From the NCBI RefSeq assembly GCF_900109135.1, contig NZ_FNYT01000026.1, forward strand, positions 1 through 42,592: a DNA stretch of 42,592 bases, written 5' to 3'. The position numbers and the translations under genes were made by a program. This DNA comes from Trichococcus ilyis. GTDB lineage: Bacteria > Bacillota > Bacilli > Lactobacillales > Aerococcaceae. Numbering within the stretch: the stretch's first letter is position 1; every line of letters begins with the position of its first letter. Positions 32,356 through 40,598 of this stretch are shown piece after piece. The notes beneath the pieces were generated by a model, which was given only the letters and a program-made list of their open reading frames with translations, made no database searches and had not been told where the DNA came from.

Positions 32356-33804
32356 TTATTCTGAATTCTTCAGGTACAGCACCGTTTCCTTGTCGGAGGA
32401 AGTCGGCAAAGCATGGGCGGTCTTGTATTTCTCATGGCCTTTCCCGGTCAAAAGGATCCAATCGCCTGCTTGAGCCTCGGCTACTGCAGTTTGGATTGCC
32501 AATGTCCGGTCCATAATGACATCGACCTTATTCAGCCCTGCGGAACTTTCCCGGTAACCCAAGTACTCCTGTTCCATCGTCTCTTCCGGAATGCCGTTCA
32601 GATCATCGGTCGTCAAGACCAAACGCGCACTCTGGCCGGCCGAAGCCGCGATCATTTCATCCCGCTTCGACGCATCCCGGCCGCCGCGGAAGCCGAAGAT
32701 GTGCGTGATCCGCTCCGCGCCTTCCTGCTGCATCGAGGTCAGGATCGAGCGGACCGCTTCCGGCGTATGCGCATAATCGATGACGCAATGGACACCGTTC
32801 TTCAGATGGACGATTTCGTAACGCCCCGGCACGCCCGCAAAAGAGCGCATCTGTTCCGTGATATCCGCCAACGGATAGCCGAGTTCCCGGATCACGGCGC
32901 CCGCCATCGCGATATCATAGAGATTGTGTTCGCCGGGCATGTGCGGATCCAGCGCCGCCGTCTCGTCCGAAACGGCCAATGTGACTGCCTGATTCGTCAT
33001 CTTTTTTATCGACAAAACGGATGTTTCCTGATGGCCCACGGTGATGACCGGTATCCCTTGGGCGACCAGACGCTGCGCCAACTCCAATCCCCCGGCATCA
33101 TCGGTATTGACGACCGCTTTCCCATCCGGCTTCAGCTTGGCGAACAAAAGCGCCTTGGCTTCGAAATAAGCCTCCATCGTTTTGTGGTAATCGAGATGGT
33201 CATGCTGCAGGTTCATGAACAGGGCGTAGTCGAATGCGACGCCTTCGAGACGGTACTGGATCAGCCCGTGCGAAGACACCTCGATGACGACGAAGTCATC
33301 GTTTGACGCTGCAATCAACTCGTGCACTTTTTCGGCATTCGGCGTTGTGTTCAGCGTCGGATATTGGATGCCGTTGATTTCATTATAGATGGTGCCGATC
33401 ATCGAAACGCCAAACCCCTGCTGCTCCAGCAAGCGCTTGAGGAAAAAAGCGGTCGTCGTCTTTCCGTTCGTGCCGGTGATGCCGATGATACGCTTCCTGC
33501 CGGAAGGATGGCGATAGAATTTATCCGCCAACTGCCCCAGCGTTTGACGACTGTTGGCGACTTTCAGGTATGGGATCGGCAGAGTCTCCGGGCAATCATG
33601 TTCGCCGACGATCAAAGCGGCCCCTTGCTCGATTGCATGCCGGATATAATCATGGCCATCCTGCTCGAAGCCGGCGATGGCGACAAATACCCTTCCTTCC
33701 GTGATGTCCCTGGAACTGTCGGTGATGCCGGTGATTATTTGTTCTCCATCCCACCTCGGCTGCTCTCCCAGCTGATAATCAGACAACATTTCTTTCAGTT
33801 TCAT
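32356..33804 (-). CDS. MurE-like Mur ligase with atypical substrate motif
   Basis: A 482-residue ATP-dependent Mur ligase. N-terminal UDP-binding part: GITDSSRDITEGRVFVAIAGFEQDGHDYI (about 27-55). P-loop GITGTNGKTTTAFFL (about 112-126), then TLNTTPNA, VIEVSSHGL, FMNLQHDHLDYHKTMEAYFEAKALLF with the lysine that is carbamylated in the family, and VPGRYEIV, VIDYAHTPEAV, GKGHEKY. MurE adds the third residue of the peptidoglycan stem peptide. The DNP(R/A) motif that reads the incoming amino acid is replaced by TTDDLNGIPEE. The start is ATG at 33804 with AAAGGAG seven bases upstream; upstream in-frame codons are not coding. It could be the only MurE with unusual specificity, or a second ligase. Confidence 0.88.
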   Translation of the reverse strand: MKLKEMLSDYQLGEQPRWDGEQIITGITDSSRDITEGRVFVAIAGFEQDGHDYIRHAIEQGAALIVGEHDCPETLPIPYLKVANSRQTLGQLADKFYRHPSGRKRIIGITGTNGKTTTAFFLKRLLEQQGFGVSMIGTIYNEINGIQYPTLNTTPNAEKVHELIAASNDDFVVIEVSSHGLIQYRLEGVAFDYALFMNLQHDHLDYHKTMEAYFEAKALLFAKLKPDGKAVVNTDDAGGLELAQRLVAQGIPVITVGHQETSVLSIKKMTNQAVTLAVSDETAALDPHMPGEHNLYDIAMAGAVIRELGYPLADITEQMRSFAGVPGRYEIVHLKNGVHCVIDYAHTPEAVRSILTSMQQEGAERITHIFGFRGGRDASKRDEMIAASAGQSARLVLTTDDLNGIPEETMEQEYLGYRESSAGLNKVDVIMDRTLAIQTAVAEAQAGDWILLTGKGHEKYKTAHALPTSSDKETVLYLKNSE

Positions 33805-34027
33805 GGACTTGCTCCTTTGATGTTGTTTCTGGCGGGTTTCAGTATACTTACCAAATGCGAAGTTTTTATGAATTTTCATAAGAAACACGCGTTGCTTTGT
33901 ATAGGATACAACATCAGGGGCGTTTTCCGATAATGCTATGTTGCAGAATCCACTGGGTAGGCGCAAAAATATTAGGATAGTTTTCGGACTTTCAAATATG
34001 CTTTAGCGATTACACAAGCCATGTCCG

Positions 34028-34693
34028 TCAGCCCTTTTGCGTATTCAGGATTTCCCAGACGACCGTCACCGTATCGCTGTTGCTGATGTCTTCCGGCTCG
34101 AGATCGATCATCGGGGCGCTTTCGTAGGCCATCTTCGAAGAGGCCGCATAGACACGGGAGCGCACTTCGATCTCGCCCCAATCGTAATCGACCGCCAAAA
34201 TCTTACCGAGCAGGACGCCACTTGCAGCAGCCAAGATCCGGGCCTTTTCCTTGGCGTCGCGCACGGCATCCTCCAGCAAAGCTTGTTCGACCGCCTGCCG
34301 ATCCTTCAGGTAAAAATAGACCGAAAATTCCGGGTCCGCTTCGCAGCTTGACAGCGCCAAGAGGATTTCGCCGAGGCGTTTGCTGTCGTTCCCGAAAGTG
34401 ATCTTCAGGTCGTTGCGGTAGCGGTAACCGAGGAAGTAACGCTTGCTTTCGCCGCGGAAATCGTTCCGGTGCTCATACGCGCTGTCGATCGAAAAGTGCG
34501 TGGAACGGATCTCCTTTTTCGGGAATCCGAGCGGCAACAGTGTTTCCCGGACTTGCTCAAGCGCCAAAGCGGCATGCTGCATCGCCAATTCGTACGTGTC
34601 CTTGATGCCTTCCAACTGCAGCGAGATGGCGATGGCATCCGGCGGCGCGCTGGCGAAGCCCTTGCCTTTGACAGTCATTTTTGATGTTTCCAT
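34028..34693 (-). CDS. SIMPL domain (DUF541) protein
   Basis: A 221-residue protein made of one SIMPL/DUF541 domain: MTVKGKGFASAPPDAIAISLQLEG (about 5-28), QVRETLLPLGFPKKEIRSTHFSID, GYRYRNDLKITFGNDSKRLGEILLAL, and a long helix DAVRDAKEKARILAAASGVLLGKILAVDYDW. Family members form oligomers and have poorly known roles, in some cases in stress or the envelope. No signal peptide is present from this start, so it is predicted cytoplasmic. The start is ATG at 34693 after AGGGG; 22 in-frame codons upstream lack a ribosome site. Confidence 0.85.
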   Translation of the reverse strand: METSKMTVKGKGFASAPPDAIAISLQLEGIKDTYELAMQHAALALEQVRETLLPLGFPKKEIRSTHFSIDSAYEHRNDFRGESKRYFLGYRYRNDLKITFGNDSKRLGEILLALSSCEADPEFSVYFYLKDRQAVEQALLEDAVRDAKEKARILAAASGVLLGKILAVDYDWGEIEVRSRVYAASSKMAYESAPMIDLEPEDISNSDTVTVVWEILNTQKG

Positions 34694-34779
34694 TTGAGTC
34701 GTCCCCTTTTCGATTGGTTTCATTTCCTTAAGCCTAGCATGCGGAGAAAGGTTTCGCAAAAATCAATGACTGCGTGCAG

Positions 34780-34807
34780 AAAAAAACAGCCGTTCAGGAC
34801 GACTGTC
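34780..34807 (-). terminator. Terminator of the membrane-protein gene, overlapping its stop
   Basis: Minus-strand ACAGTCG...CGGCTGT followed by TTTTTT. The stop codon of the gene is in the loop. Confidence 0.75.
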
Positions 34808-35258
34808 GGGATTTTTCCTTATTCTGTTCCTTTGCTGCTAGCCGATCGATCAGCCTGCGCACGCCATACGTCAAAGGGATCGAAAGGTACAGGGCTATCT
34901 GCAGACTGTGCAGCATCAAAAATTCCATTTTATTGATCGGCTCAGGGAGGGCCCTGCCCAGCTGATACAGCTGATAAGCCTGCTGCGCCTGCAGCCCGGC
35001 CATCGCCAAAAAGAAAGCGTTGCTCCAGAACGGTCGGCGCGTATATTGGTCAAAGAAAGCGTGCCGATAAACAACATTCACCGAAAAGAAAAGGGCAGTG
35101 ATCATGATGATGATCTTGATCGCATTCTGGGAGGAAATCCCGCCGAATTGGTCTTCCGGCATTGAGACATAAACAAGCAGCAGCGCTGTCATCACCAGCA
35201 CACTGTAATAGCCAAATTGATGCCTCACTTTTTGCTGATGATCATCGTAAAATTTCAT
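34794..35258 (-). CDS. Four-helix membrane protein of unknown function
   Basis: A 154-residue protein with four predicted membrane segments: YYSVLVMTALLLVYVSM, AIKIIIMITALFFSVNVVY, FWSNAFFLAMAGLQAQQAY and LMLHSLQIALYLSIPLTYGV, and a charged C-terminal tail (AAKEQNKEKSRQSS). No family recognised. The start is the ATG at 35258, two bases after the stop of the upstream nucleotidyltransferase-like gene; its ribosome site GGAGGG is made by the last codons of that gene, so translation is coupled. A TTG at 35264 is too close to the ribosome site. Confidence 0.75.
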   Translation of the reverse strand: MKFYDDHQQKVRHQFGYYSVLVMTALLLVYVSMPEDQFGGISSQNAIKIIIMITALFFSVNVVYRHAFFDQYTRRPFWSNAFFLAMAGLQAQQAYQLYQLGRALPEPINKMEFLMLHSLQIALYLSIPLTYGVRRLIDRLAAKEQNKEKSRQSS

Positions 35259-35260
35259 AA

Positions 35261-36028
35261 TCAACCCTCCCTAGGTCCAGCAAAAGGTCTGACCAACGTA
35301 TTCATTTCGCTTTCCAGCATATCGATTTCGCAATAGGCAAGACTCGGATTGTTGGCGGCGAAATAGCGATAGATCTGATTCACACGCAGGCGGAATTGTT
35401 TCGGGCCTATCGGCAACTGGTTCGCGCGCTTCAGGCCGCCCTTTTCGCCCAGCAGGAACTGCCCGTTCAAGGCATGGATGACCTGCACCCAGGAGCTGAC
35501 CGCATGGGAGAAGCTGGCGCTGACGAAGTGGATATCCCCCTGCAAGGCGGAATTCCGGCCGTCTGCAAGCAGCAACGATGCTTCTTTCATGAAATAAGTG
35601 ACTGTCGCCTGGCGCAACTTTTCCGGATACGATTCCTGCATCGCAAGTTTTCCCTTCAACGCTGACAGCGCATGATCCGGTGCTTCCCAGAGAATCTGGC
35701 CGTAATGGATTTCAGCCGCATAGCTGCTGTTCACAATGCCGAAAGGATGGCCGCTGACGTGCTGGACAGTGATCCTTCCTTCAAGGCACTCCACGATGGC
35801 CTGATCCACAAGTCCGATTTCCCTTAAATTGTAATCGATCAGCATACCGCCATCACCCAATCGGCGGATTGCCTGTTCCAATTCCTGCCGGAAAAGTTCT
35901 TCGGGCACATGGTACAGCAAGATAACGGGTTCCGATCCCCGCTCCCCTTCTTCACAGAAAACAATACCCAGCAAGCCAGAAACACTCCTCAACTCACCCA
36001 CAAGCTTCTCTCTGTTCACTTCATTCAC
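35261..36028 (-). CDS. Degenerate nucleotidyltransferase-like protein
   Basis: A 255-residue protein resembling a group of Firmicutes nucleotidyltransferase-domain proteins in its C-terminal two thirds: QHVSGHPFGIVNSSYAAEIHYGQILWEA, YPEKLRQATVTYFMKEASLLLADGRN, DIHFVSASFSHAVSSWVQVIHALNGQFLLGEKGGL. The N-terminal catalytic pattern of the superfamily (GS followed by DxD) is not recognisable; that region reads LLGIVFCEEGERGSEPVILLYHV. It may be catalytically dead. The start is GTG at 36028, with GAGGTG six bases upstream; another GTG lies at 36037. The 200 bases upstream hold no gene that I recognise. Confidence 0.6.
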   Translation of the reverse strand: MNEVNREKLVGELRSVSGLLGIVFCEEGERGSEPVILLYHVPEELFRQELEQAIRRLGDGGMLIDYNLREIGLVDQAIVECLEGRITVQHVSGHPFGIVNSSYAAEIHYGQILWEAPDHALSALKGKLAMQESYPEKLRQATVTYFMKEASLLLADGRNSALQGDIHFVSASFSHAVSSWVQVIHALNGQFLLGEKGGLKRANQLPIGPKQFRLRVNQIYRYFAANNPSLAYCEIDMLESEMNTLVRPFAGPREG

Positions 36029-36236
36029 ACACGTCACCTCATATTTTTCGATTGAAAAACGGACCGGAGTGGCAGATTGGGAAATATACTGAGTTCCTCA
36101 CCGCCGGTACCCAAACTTGAATTGTGCAATTTGCTTACTTTTATCCTATCATTTTTAGCCCATTATCGCAATTTTGACAATATCCGTCTCAGCAGTGAAA
36201 GCAGGGGCCGAAAAAGTAAGCGGATTCTGTTTCCGC

Positions 36237-36265
36237 TTGTCTGCTTTCCGAAAACATGCTATCAT
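36237..36265 (+). promoter_or_regulatory. Promoter of the antiporter gene
   Basis: -35 TTGTCT (36237-36242), 17-base spacer, -10 TATCAT (36260-36265) with an extended TGC just before it. Transcription should start near 36272, about 130 bases before the gene. Confidence 0.7.
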
Positions 36266-36271
36266 TTTATC

Positions 36272-36374
36272 TATAAACGAGGGAATTGAGTGTCTCCCCT
36301 AGCCAATCGCTTAAACCGCTTATCAAAGCTGATGACTTCTGCGCAATAGGCGCAGTCCGTCATCGGCTTTTTTT
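36272..36374 (+). promoter_or_regulatory. Leader ending in an intrinsic terminator (possible riboswitch or attenuator)
   Basis: The untranslated leader of the antiporter contains a strong terminator before the ribosome site: AGC-T-GATGAC pairs with GTCATC-G-GCT, with inner CTGCGC/GCGCAG, followed by TTTTTTT (36327-36374). The upstream leader is rich in short paired segments, including GGGA/TCCC (36281-36299). A terminator between promoter and gene is the normal layout of transcription attenuation. Ion-sensing riboswitches are known for such transporters, but no class was recognised by eye. It could also be the terminator of an upstream small RNA. Confidence 0.6.
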
Positions 36375-36401
36375 GGCGGCAACCATTTGGAGGTGTAACT
36401 T

Positions 36402-37595
36402 TTGATTTACAGTATCGCTCTTGTTCTTATCCTTGGTTTTCTGCTCAGTTCGCTTTTCACCCGGCTCCAACTGCCTGGCTTGTTGGGCTTGATTTTGACC
36501 GGCATCCTGTTGGGTCCCTACGGAATGGATCTGATGGCGCCGGAACTGCTGGCCATTTCCGCGGACATCCGCAAAATTGCTTTGATCGTCATTTTGGTGC
36601 GCGCCGGTCTGACGATGGAACTCGCGGATCTCAAAAGGATCGGCCGCCCCGCTTTGCTGATGACCTTTTTGCCGGCAACCTTCGAGATCCTGGCAGTCAT
36701 ACTTTTGGCGCCTAAGTTGTTGGGCATCACGCTGTTGGAGGCCGCCATCCTCGGCACTGTCCTCGGGGCCGTTTCGCCTGCGGTCGTCGTCCCGCGCATG
36801 ATCATGCTGATCGAGAGCGGCTACGGCAAAGCCAAAGGGATTCCGCAGATGATCCTGGCCGGCGCATCCGTCGACGACGTCTATGTCATCGTCCTGTTCA
36901 CCTCGTTCATGGGCATGTACACCGGCAGCGGTTTCCAGGCGATTACGCTGCTTTCCGTTCCGGTCTCCATCGTATTGGGTCTGTTGGGCGGCTTGCTTGT
37001 GGGCTTGGGTCTCGTGTTGCTCTTCAAGGCATTCCACATCCGCGACACGATGAAAGTCATGCTGGTGCTGAGCGCCTGCTTCCTGTTGGTGACGGCGGAA
37101 GATTCGTTCGCCAAATTCATTCCGTTCTCTGGTTTGCTCGGGGTCATGGCTGTCGGGGCCACCTTGTTGAAAAAACGGCCGGAATTGGCCAAACGCCTCA
37201 ATGGCAAATTCTCGAAAATCTGGTCCGCAGCGGAAATCTTCCTGTTCGTGTTGGTAGGCTCCGCCGTCGACATCACGGCCTTGAGAGGCGCCGGCTTCGC
37301 GGCTGTCGCTTTGATTTTCGGAGCCTTGATTTTCCGGATGCTGGCAGTTTTCCTGGCGGTTTCGGGGACGAGCCTGAATGCGAAGGAACGCCTTTTCTCC
37401 GCGATGGCATATACGCCGAAAGCCACGGTCCAGGCCGCCATCGGATCGATTCCTTTGGCGGCCGGAGTCGAAGCGGGCAGCATCATTTTGAGCGTTGCTG
37501 TCTTGGCGATTGTCCTGACCGCACCGATTGGAGCCACTTTCATCGACCGGACCTACAAAGCCTTATTGACGAAGGATGCAGCATCCAGAAATTAA
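36402..37595 (+). CDS. Cation:proton antiporter (CPA family)
   Basis: A 397-residue membrane protein with about twelve hydrophobic segments. Family features: LQLPGLLGLILTGILLGPYG (about 23-42), ALIVILVRAGLTMELADLKRIG, LGAVSPAVVVPRM (about 125-137), the ion-site helix with ASVDDVYVIVLF (Asp-Asp, about 155-166), and the C-terminal AMAYTPKATVQAAIGSIPLA. This is a Na+/H+ or K+/H+ exchanger of the CPA1/CPA2 type; the ion is not clear. The start is TTG at 36402 with GGAGG eight bases upstream. It is preceded by a promoter and a terminator-containing leader, and converges on the kdp remnant with a shared terminator. It has no C-terminal TrkA/RCK domain. Confidence 0.88.
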   Translation: MIYSIALVLILGFLLSSLFTRLQLPGLLGLILTGILLGPYGMDLMAPELLAISADIRKIALIVILVRAGLTMELADLKRIGRPALLMTFLPATFEILAVILLAPKLLGITLLEAAILGTVLGAVSPAVVVPRMIMLIESGYGKAKGIPQMILAGASVDDVYVIVLFTSFMGMYTGSGFQAITLLSVPVSIVLGLLGGLLVGLGLVLLFKAFHIRDTMKVMLVLSACFLLVTAEDSFAKFIPFSGLLGVMAVGATLLKKRPELAKRLNGKFSKIWSAAEIFLFVLVGSAVDITALRGAGFAAVALIFGALIFRMLAVFLAVSGTSLNAKERLFSAMAYTPKATVQAAIGSIPLAAGVEAGSIILSVAVLAIVLTAPIGATFIDRTYKALLTKDAASRN

Positions 37596-37644
37596 AAAAG
37601 ATACGCCCTTTTGCGCATAAGCGCTTTTAGAGGCGTATCTTTTC
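37594..37644. terminator. Bidirectional terminator between antiporter and kdp genes
   Basis: AAGATACGCC...GGCGTATCTT with A/T runs on both sides, lying between two convergent genes. Confidence 0.85.
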
Positions 37645-40578
37645 TTATTCTTCCAATTCTTCGACCATGCGATAACCGACTCCAATATCAGTCAGGATAT
37701 ATTCCGGTTGCGCTTGGTTTTTTTCTATTTTCCGGCGGATATTGGCCATATTTACCCGCAATGTCCGGTTCTCATCCATATACGGCCCCCAAACCGCCTT
37801 CGTGATAAAATCATGCGTCAGTACCCTTCCCGCATACTGCGACAACAGGACAACTATTTTGTATTCGTTGGGAGTCAAATGGACCTCGTTCTTCCTCACG
37901 GTCACTTTCCTCTTTTCATAATCGATCGTCAATTCTCCGACACTGAAACTGCCCTCTGGCAATGCCGGATTGTTCATCTGATGCAGGCTATGCCGCAAGG
38001 CAGTGCGGATGCGAGCCAGCAATTCCGAAGTGCTGAATGGTTTGGTGACATAGTCGTCCGCACCGCAATCCAGCGCCTCAACTTTTTCCCGTTCATTCCC
38101 GCGCGCGGATACGACCATGACAGGGACAGCGGAGAAGGTACGGATCCTTTTCAGGACCTCCATCCCATCCATATCCGGCAAGCCAAGATCCAACAGAACC
38201 AAATCCGGATTATATGAGGTCATCAGCGCCATCCCTTCCTTACCTCTCGCCGCCTTCAGGACAGAATAATCATTTGAAAGCAGGATAGCGGTCAAAAAAT
38301 CCGTAATGTGCTGTTCATCCGAAATTCCTTCTCCGTAATCGACAACAGCAAAAACGGCATCCCCGTTCTTTTTATGCAAGAATAAATCGATGACAGAATC
38401 ATCCGGGGAATGCGTAATGGCGTTCTCCATCAGATTGATCAACACTTGCATGATCAACGTGGCATCCATTGGTACAAACAGCGCTTTTTCGGGAATGCTG
38501 ACTCTGAACTTGCGTTTCGGAAACCTTTTCTTGACCCGGCTGAGCGCATCGGAAATGACTTCCTCAGCGAGTTCATCCGTTTTGTTTACGGACACCGAAC
38601 CTTCTTGAATACGGGTAACCGATAGAAGGTTTTCCACAAGCCGAATCAGCCACTGCGCTTCGCTCTGGATCGAAGACAGCAACTTATGCTGAGTCTCTTT
38701 GTCGAAATCCCCTTCGTTTTCCAGCATGGCTGAGCTTGCCCCAAAAATACCAGTCAACGGTGTCCGCAAATCGTGGGAAATGGAGCGGAGCAAATTACTC
38801 CTCATCTTTTCCCTCTCATTTTCCACAATCGTTTCCCTTTGTTGATCTGACAACTGTTGACGCTCAACAGCTAAAGCTATCAGCGAAGAAATCATCTGGA
38901 GTGTCGACCGGCTTTCATGGTTCACGACACCTTCTCTGCAGCCGATGCCGACTACGCCCAAGACGTTCCCTTCGGATGCAATCGGCATGTAAAAACCATC
39001 CGCTCCGCTCAGCGTATCCGTACCTGATCCGGCAATTTTGTTGTTCAAAAACACCCAATTGGCGACCGCTTTCTCGTCCCGGGTGAGCAGGTAGTCCGCC
39101 TCTGCTCTATTTGAGCTACTGACTGAGATCCTAGGGATGCCTCCCCTTTCGTCGCCGGCATAAAAAACAACCGGGCGATTGAACGAACGGCTGATATAGT
39201 CATTCACACTGGCAACGATGCTGTCTAGTCCTCGTGTTCTCAGCAACTGTCTGTTGATATCATACAAGACCTGCAGACGCTGCTCCCGCTCCACTATCAG
39301 ACTGGCTTGGTTCCGCGAACTCGTGATGAGGCTTGAGGTTATCAGAGCGATGATCAATAATATCAAAAAGGTGATCAAATAAGATGGATCATTTGTTTTG
39401 AAATGAAAAATCGGATCTACGAAAAGGACATCGAACAAAAGCACGCTGACCACGGAAGCAACAATTCCATAAGCATATCCATCCTTCGCCCGCGAAGTCA
39501 GGATGACTGCAAGCAGATAAATCATTGCCAGATTATGCTGTTCCACCCCCCAGGATTTCAACAGATAAGAAATAACGGTAGTCACAAATAAAATACCCAA
39601 CATCTTGCTCGTCTGCGTGCTGGATAAGGTCCACCAACTCAACCATCGCTTGAATGGGAAACTGCGGAGCGCCCTCCCTTGGGAACCATCTGGGTCGTTG
39701 TTAGAAAGGATATGGATCTCGCTTTTGTCCAACAAGGAAATGAGTCTGTCCTCAAAATCATTTTCCCATAAACTGTGGATGCTTTTCTTCTTTTTGCTCT
39801 TCCCGATAACGATATTTGTGATCCCCGACATATTGGCAAATTCCGCCAATGCTTCAGCAACGTCATTTCCATGTAAAATCAATGTCCTGGCACCCAACTT
39901 TTCCGCCAAATTCATGTTTTCCTCCAAGTCATTCTGTTGTTGCGGAGACAGCCTGCTTTCGTCTCCAGTCGCCACATGGACAGCTGTCCATTTGCAATGA
40001 AAGGCTTCCGCCGTCACTGAAATGACCAGCCAGTCGGACAAAACGGTTGTCCCGCCCGTCACGGCGCTTCTGTCGCCACCGGATTCGCGGATGACCGGTG
40101 CTGACTCGCCAGTGATGGCACTCTCATCAACGGATGCCGCTCCATCCACGACGTCTCCGTCCATGGGGATCTGACCTCCGGCTTCCACGAAGACCAAATC
40201 GCCTTTTTTCAGGCTGCTTGAGATGATCCACTCAAACTTGTCATGGTCTTCCTTCGTCCGCAACTTTTTCGCTTGGACATCGGAGCGGGCGCTGCGGAGT
40301 GTGTCCGCTTGTGCGCGGCCGCGGCCTTCAGCTATCGACTCCGCAAAATTCCCAAAGAGCACCGTGAACCACAGTATCAGCGTGATGATGAACGTGTAGC
40401 CCGAAGACTCATCCTTTGTTCCCGCCAACGACAGGAAATACAGGATAGTAGTGAAGATGGCGCCCAAGTATACGACCAACATGACCGGATTGCGCACTTG
40501 TATTTTCGGTGACAGCTTCTTGAATGACTGTTTGACTGCATCCAATAATATATCTTTTGATATGGCATTATTTTCCAT
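37645..40578 (-). CDS. In-frame KdpB'-'KdpD'-'KdpE' chimera
   Basis: One open frame of 977 codons joins parts of three Kdp proteins. Residues 1-190 are the N-terminus of KdpB: two helices, the SAITGESAPVI actuator loop, ending at TTVLSDWLVISVTA; the DKTGT and ATP sites are absent. Residues 191-755 are KdpD from inside its USP domain (AEAFHCKWTAVHVATGD) through four membrane helices (about 325-420), a GAF region, the phospho-acceptor SHDLRTPLTG (His602), the N box (about 715-725) and DYGEGIS, where the catalytic domain stops. Residues 757-977 are KdpE without its first strand and acidic pair; Asp797 (LLDLGLP), Lys846 (VTKPF) and the winged-helix domain remain. kdpC and the KdpD N-terminal domain are absent. 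The start follows kdpA by 20 bases. Either two in-frame deletions or an assembly error; a working pump is not possible. Confidence 0.9.
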   Translation of the reverse strand: MENNAISKDILLDAVKQSFKKLSPKIQVRNPVMLVVYLGAIFTTILYFLSLAGTKDESSGYTFIITLILWFTVLFGNFAESIAEGRGRAQADTLRSARSDVQAKKLRTKEDHDKFEWIISSSLKKGDLVFVEAGGQIPMDGDVVDGAASVDESAITGESAPVIRESGGDRSAVTGGTTVLSDWLVISVTAEAFHCKWTAVHVATGDESRLSPQQQNDLEENMNLAEKLGARTLILHGNDVAEALAEFANMSGITNIVIGKSKKKKSIHSLWENDFEDRLISLLDKSEIHILSNNDPDGSQGRALRSFPFKRWLSWWTLSSTQTSKMLGILFVTTVISYLLKSWGVEQHNLAMIYLLAVILTSRAKDGYAYGIVASVVSVLLFDVLFVDPIFHFKTNDPSYLITFLILLIIALITSSLITSSRNQASLIVEREQRLQVLYDINRQLLRTRGLDSIVASVNDYISRSFNRPVVFYAGDERGGIPRISVSSSNRAEADYLLTRDEKAVANWVFLNNKIAGSGTDTLSGADGFYMPIASEGNVLGVVGIGCREGVVNHESRSTLQMISSLIALAVERQQLSDQQRETIVENEREKMRSNLLRSISHDLRTPLTGIFGASSAMLENEGDFDKETQHKLLSSIQSEAQWLIRLVENLLSVTRIQEGSVSVNKTDELAEEVISDALSRVKKRFPKRKFRVSIPEKALFVPMDATLIMQVLINLMENAITHSPDDSVIDLFLHKKNGDAVFAVVDYGEGISDEQHITDFLTAILLSNDYSVLKAARGKEGMALMTSYNPDLVLLDLGLPDMDGMEVLKRIRTFSAVPVMVVSARGNEREKVEALDCGADDYVTKPFSTSELLARIRTALRHSLHQMNNPALPEGSFSVGELTIDYEKRKVTVRKNEVHLTPNEYKIVVLLSQYAGRVLTHDFITKAVWGPYMDENRTLRVNMANIRRKIEKNQAQPEYILTDIGVGYRMVEELEE

Positions 40579-40598
40579 TTTTTAGTTTCCCCTCATCG

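Noticed and set aside
36272-36374. c-di-AMP (ydaO) riboswitch
   Set aside because: The leader is too short and lacks the conserved junction motifs that I know; only a generic attenuator is supported.
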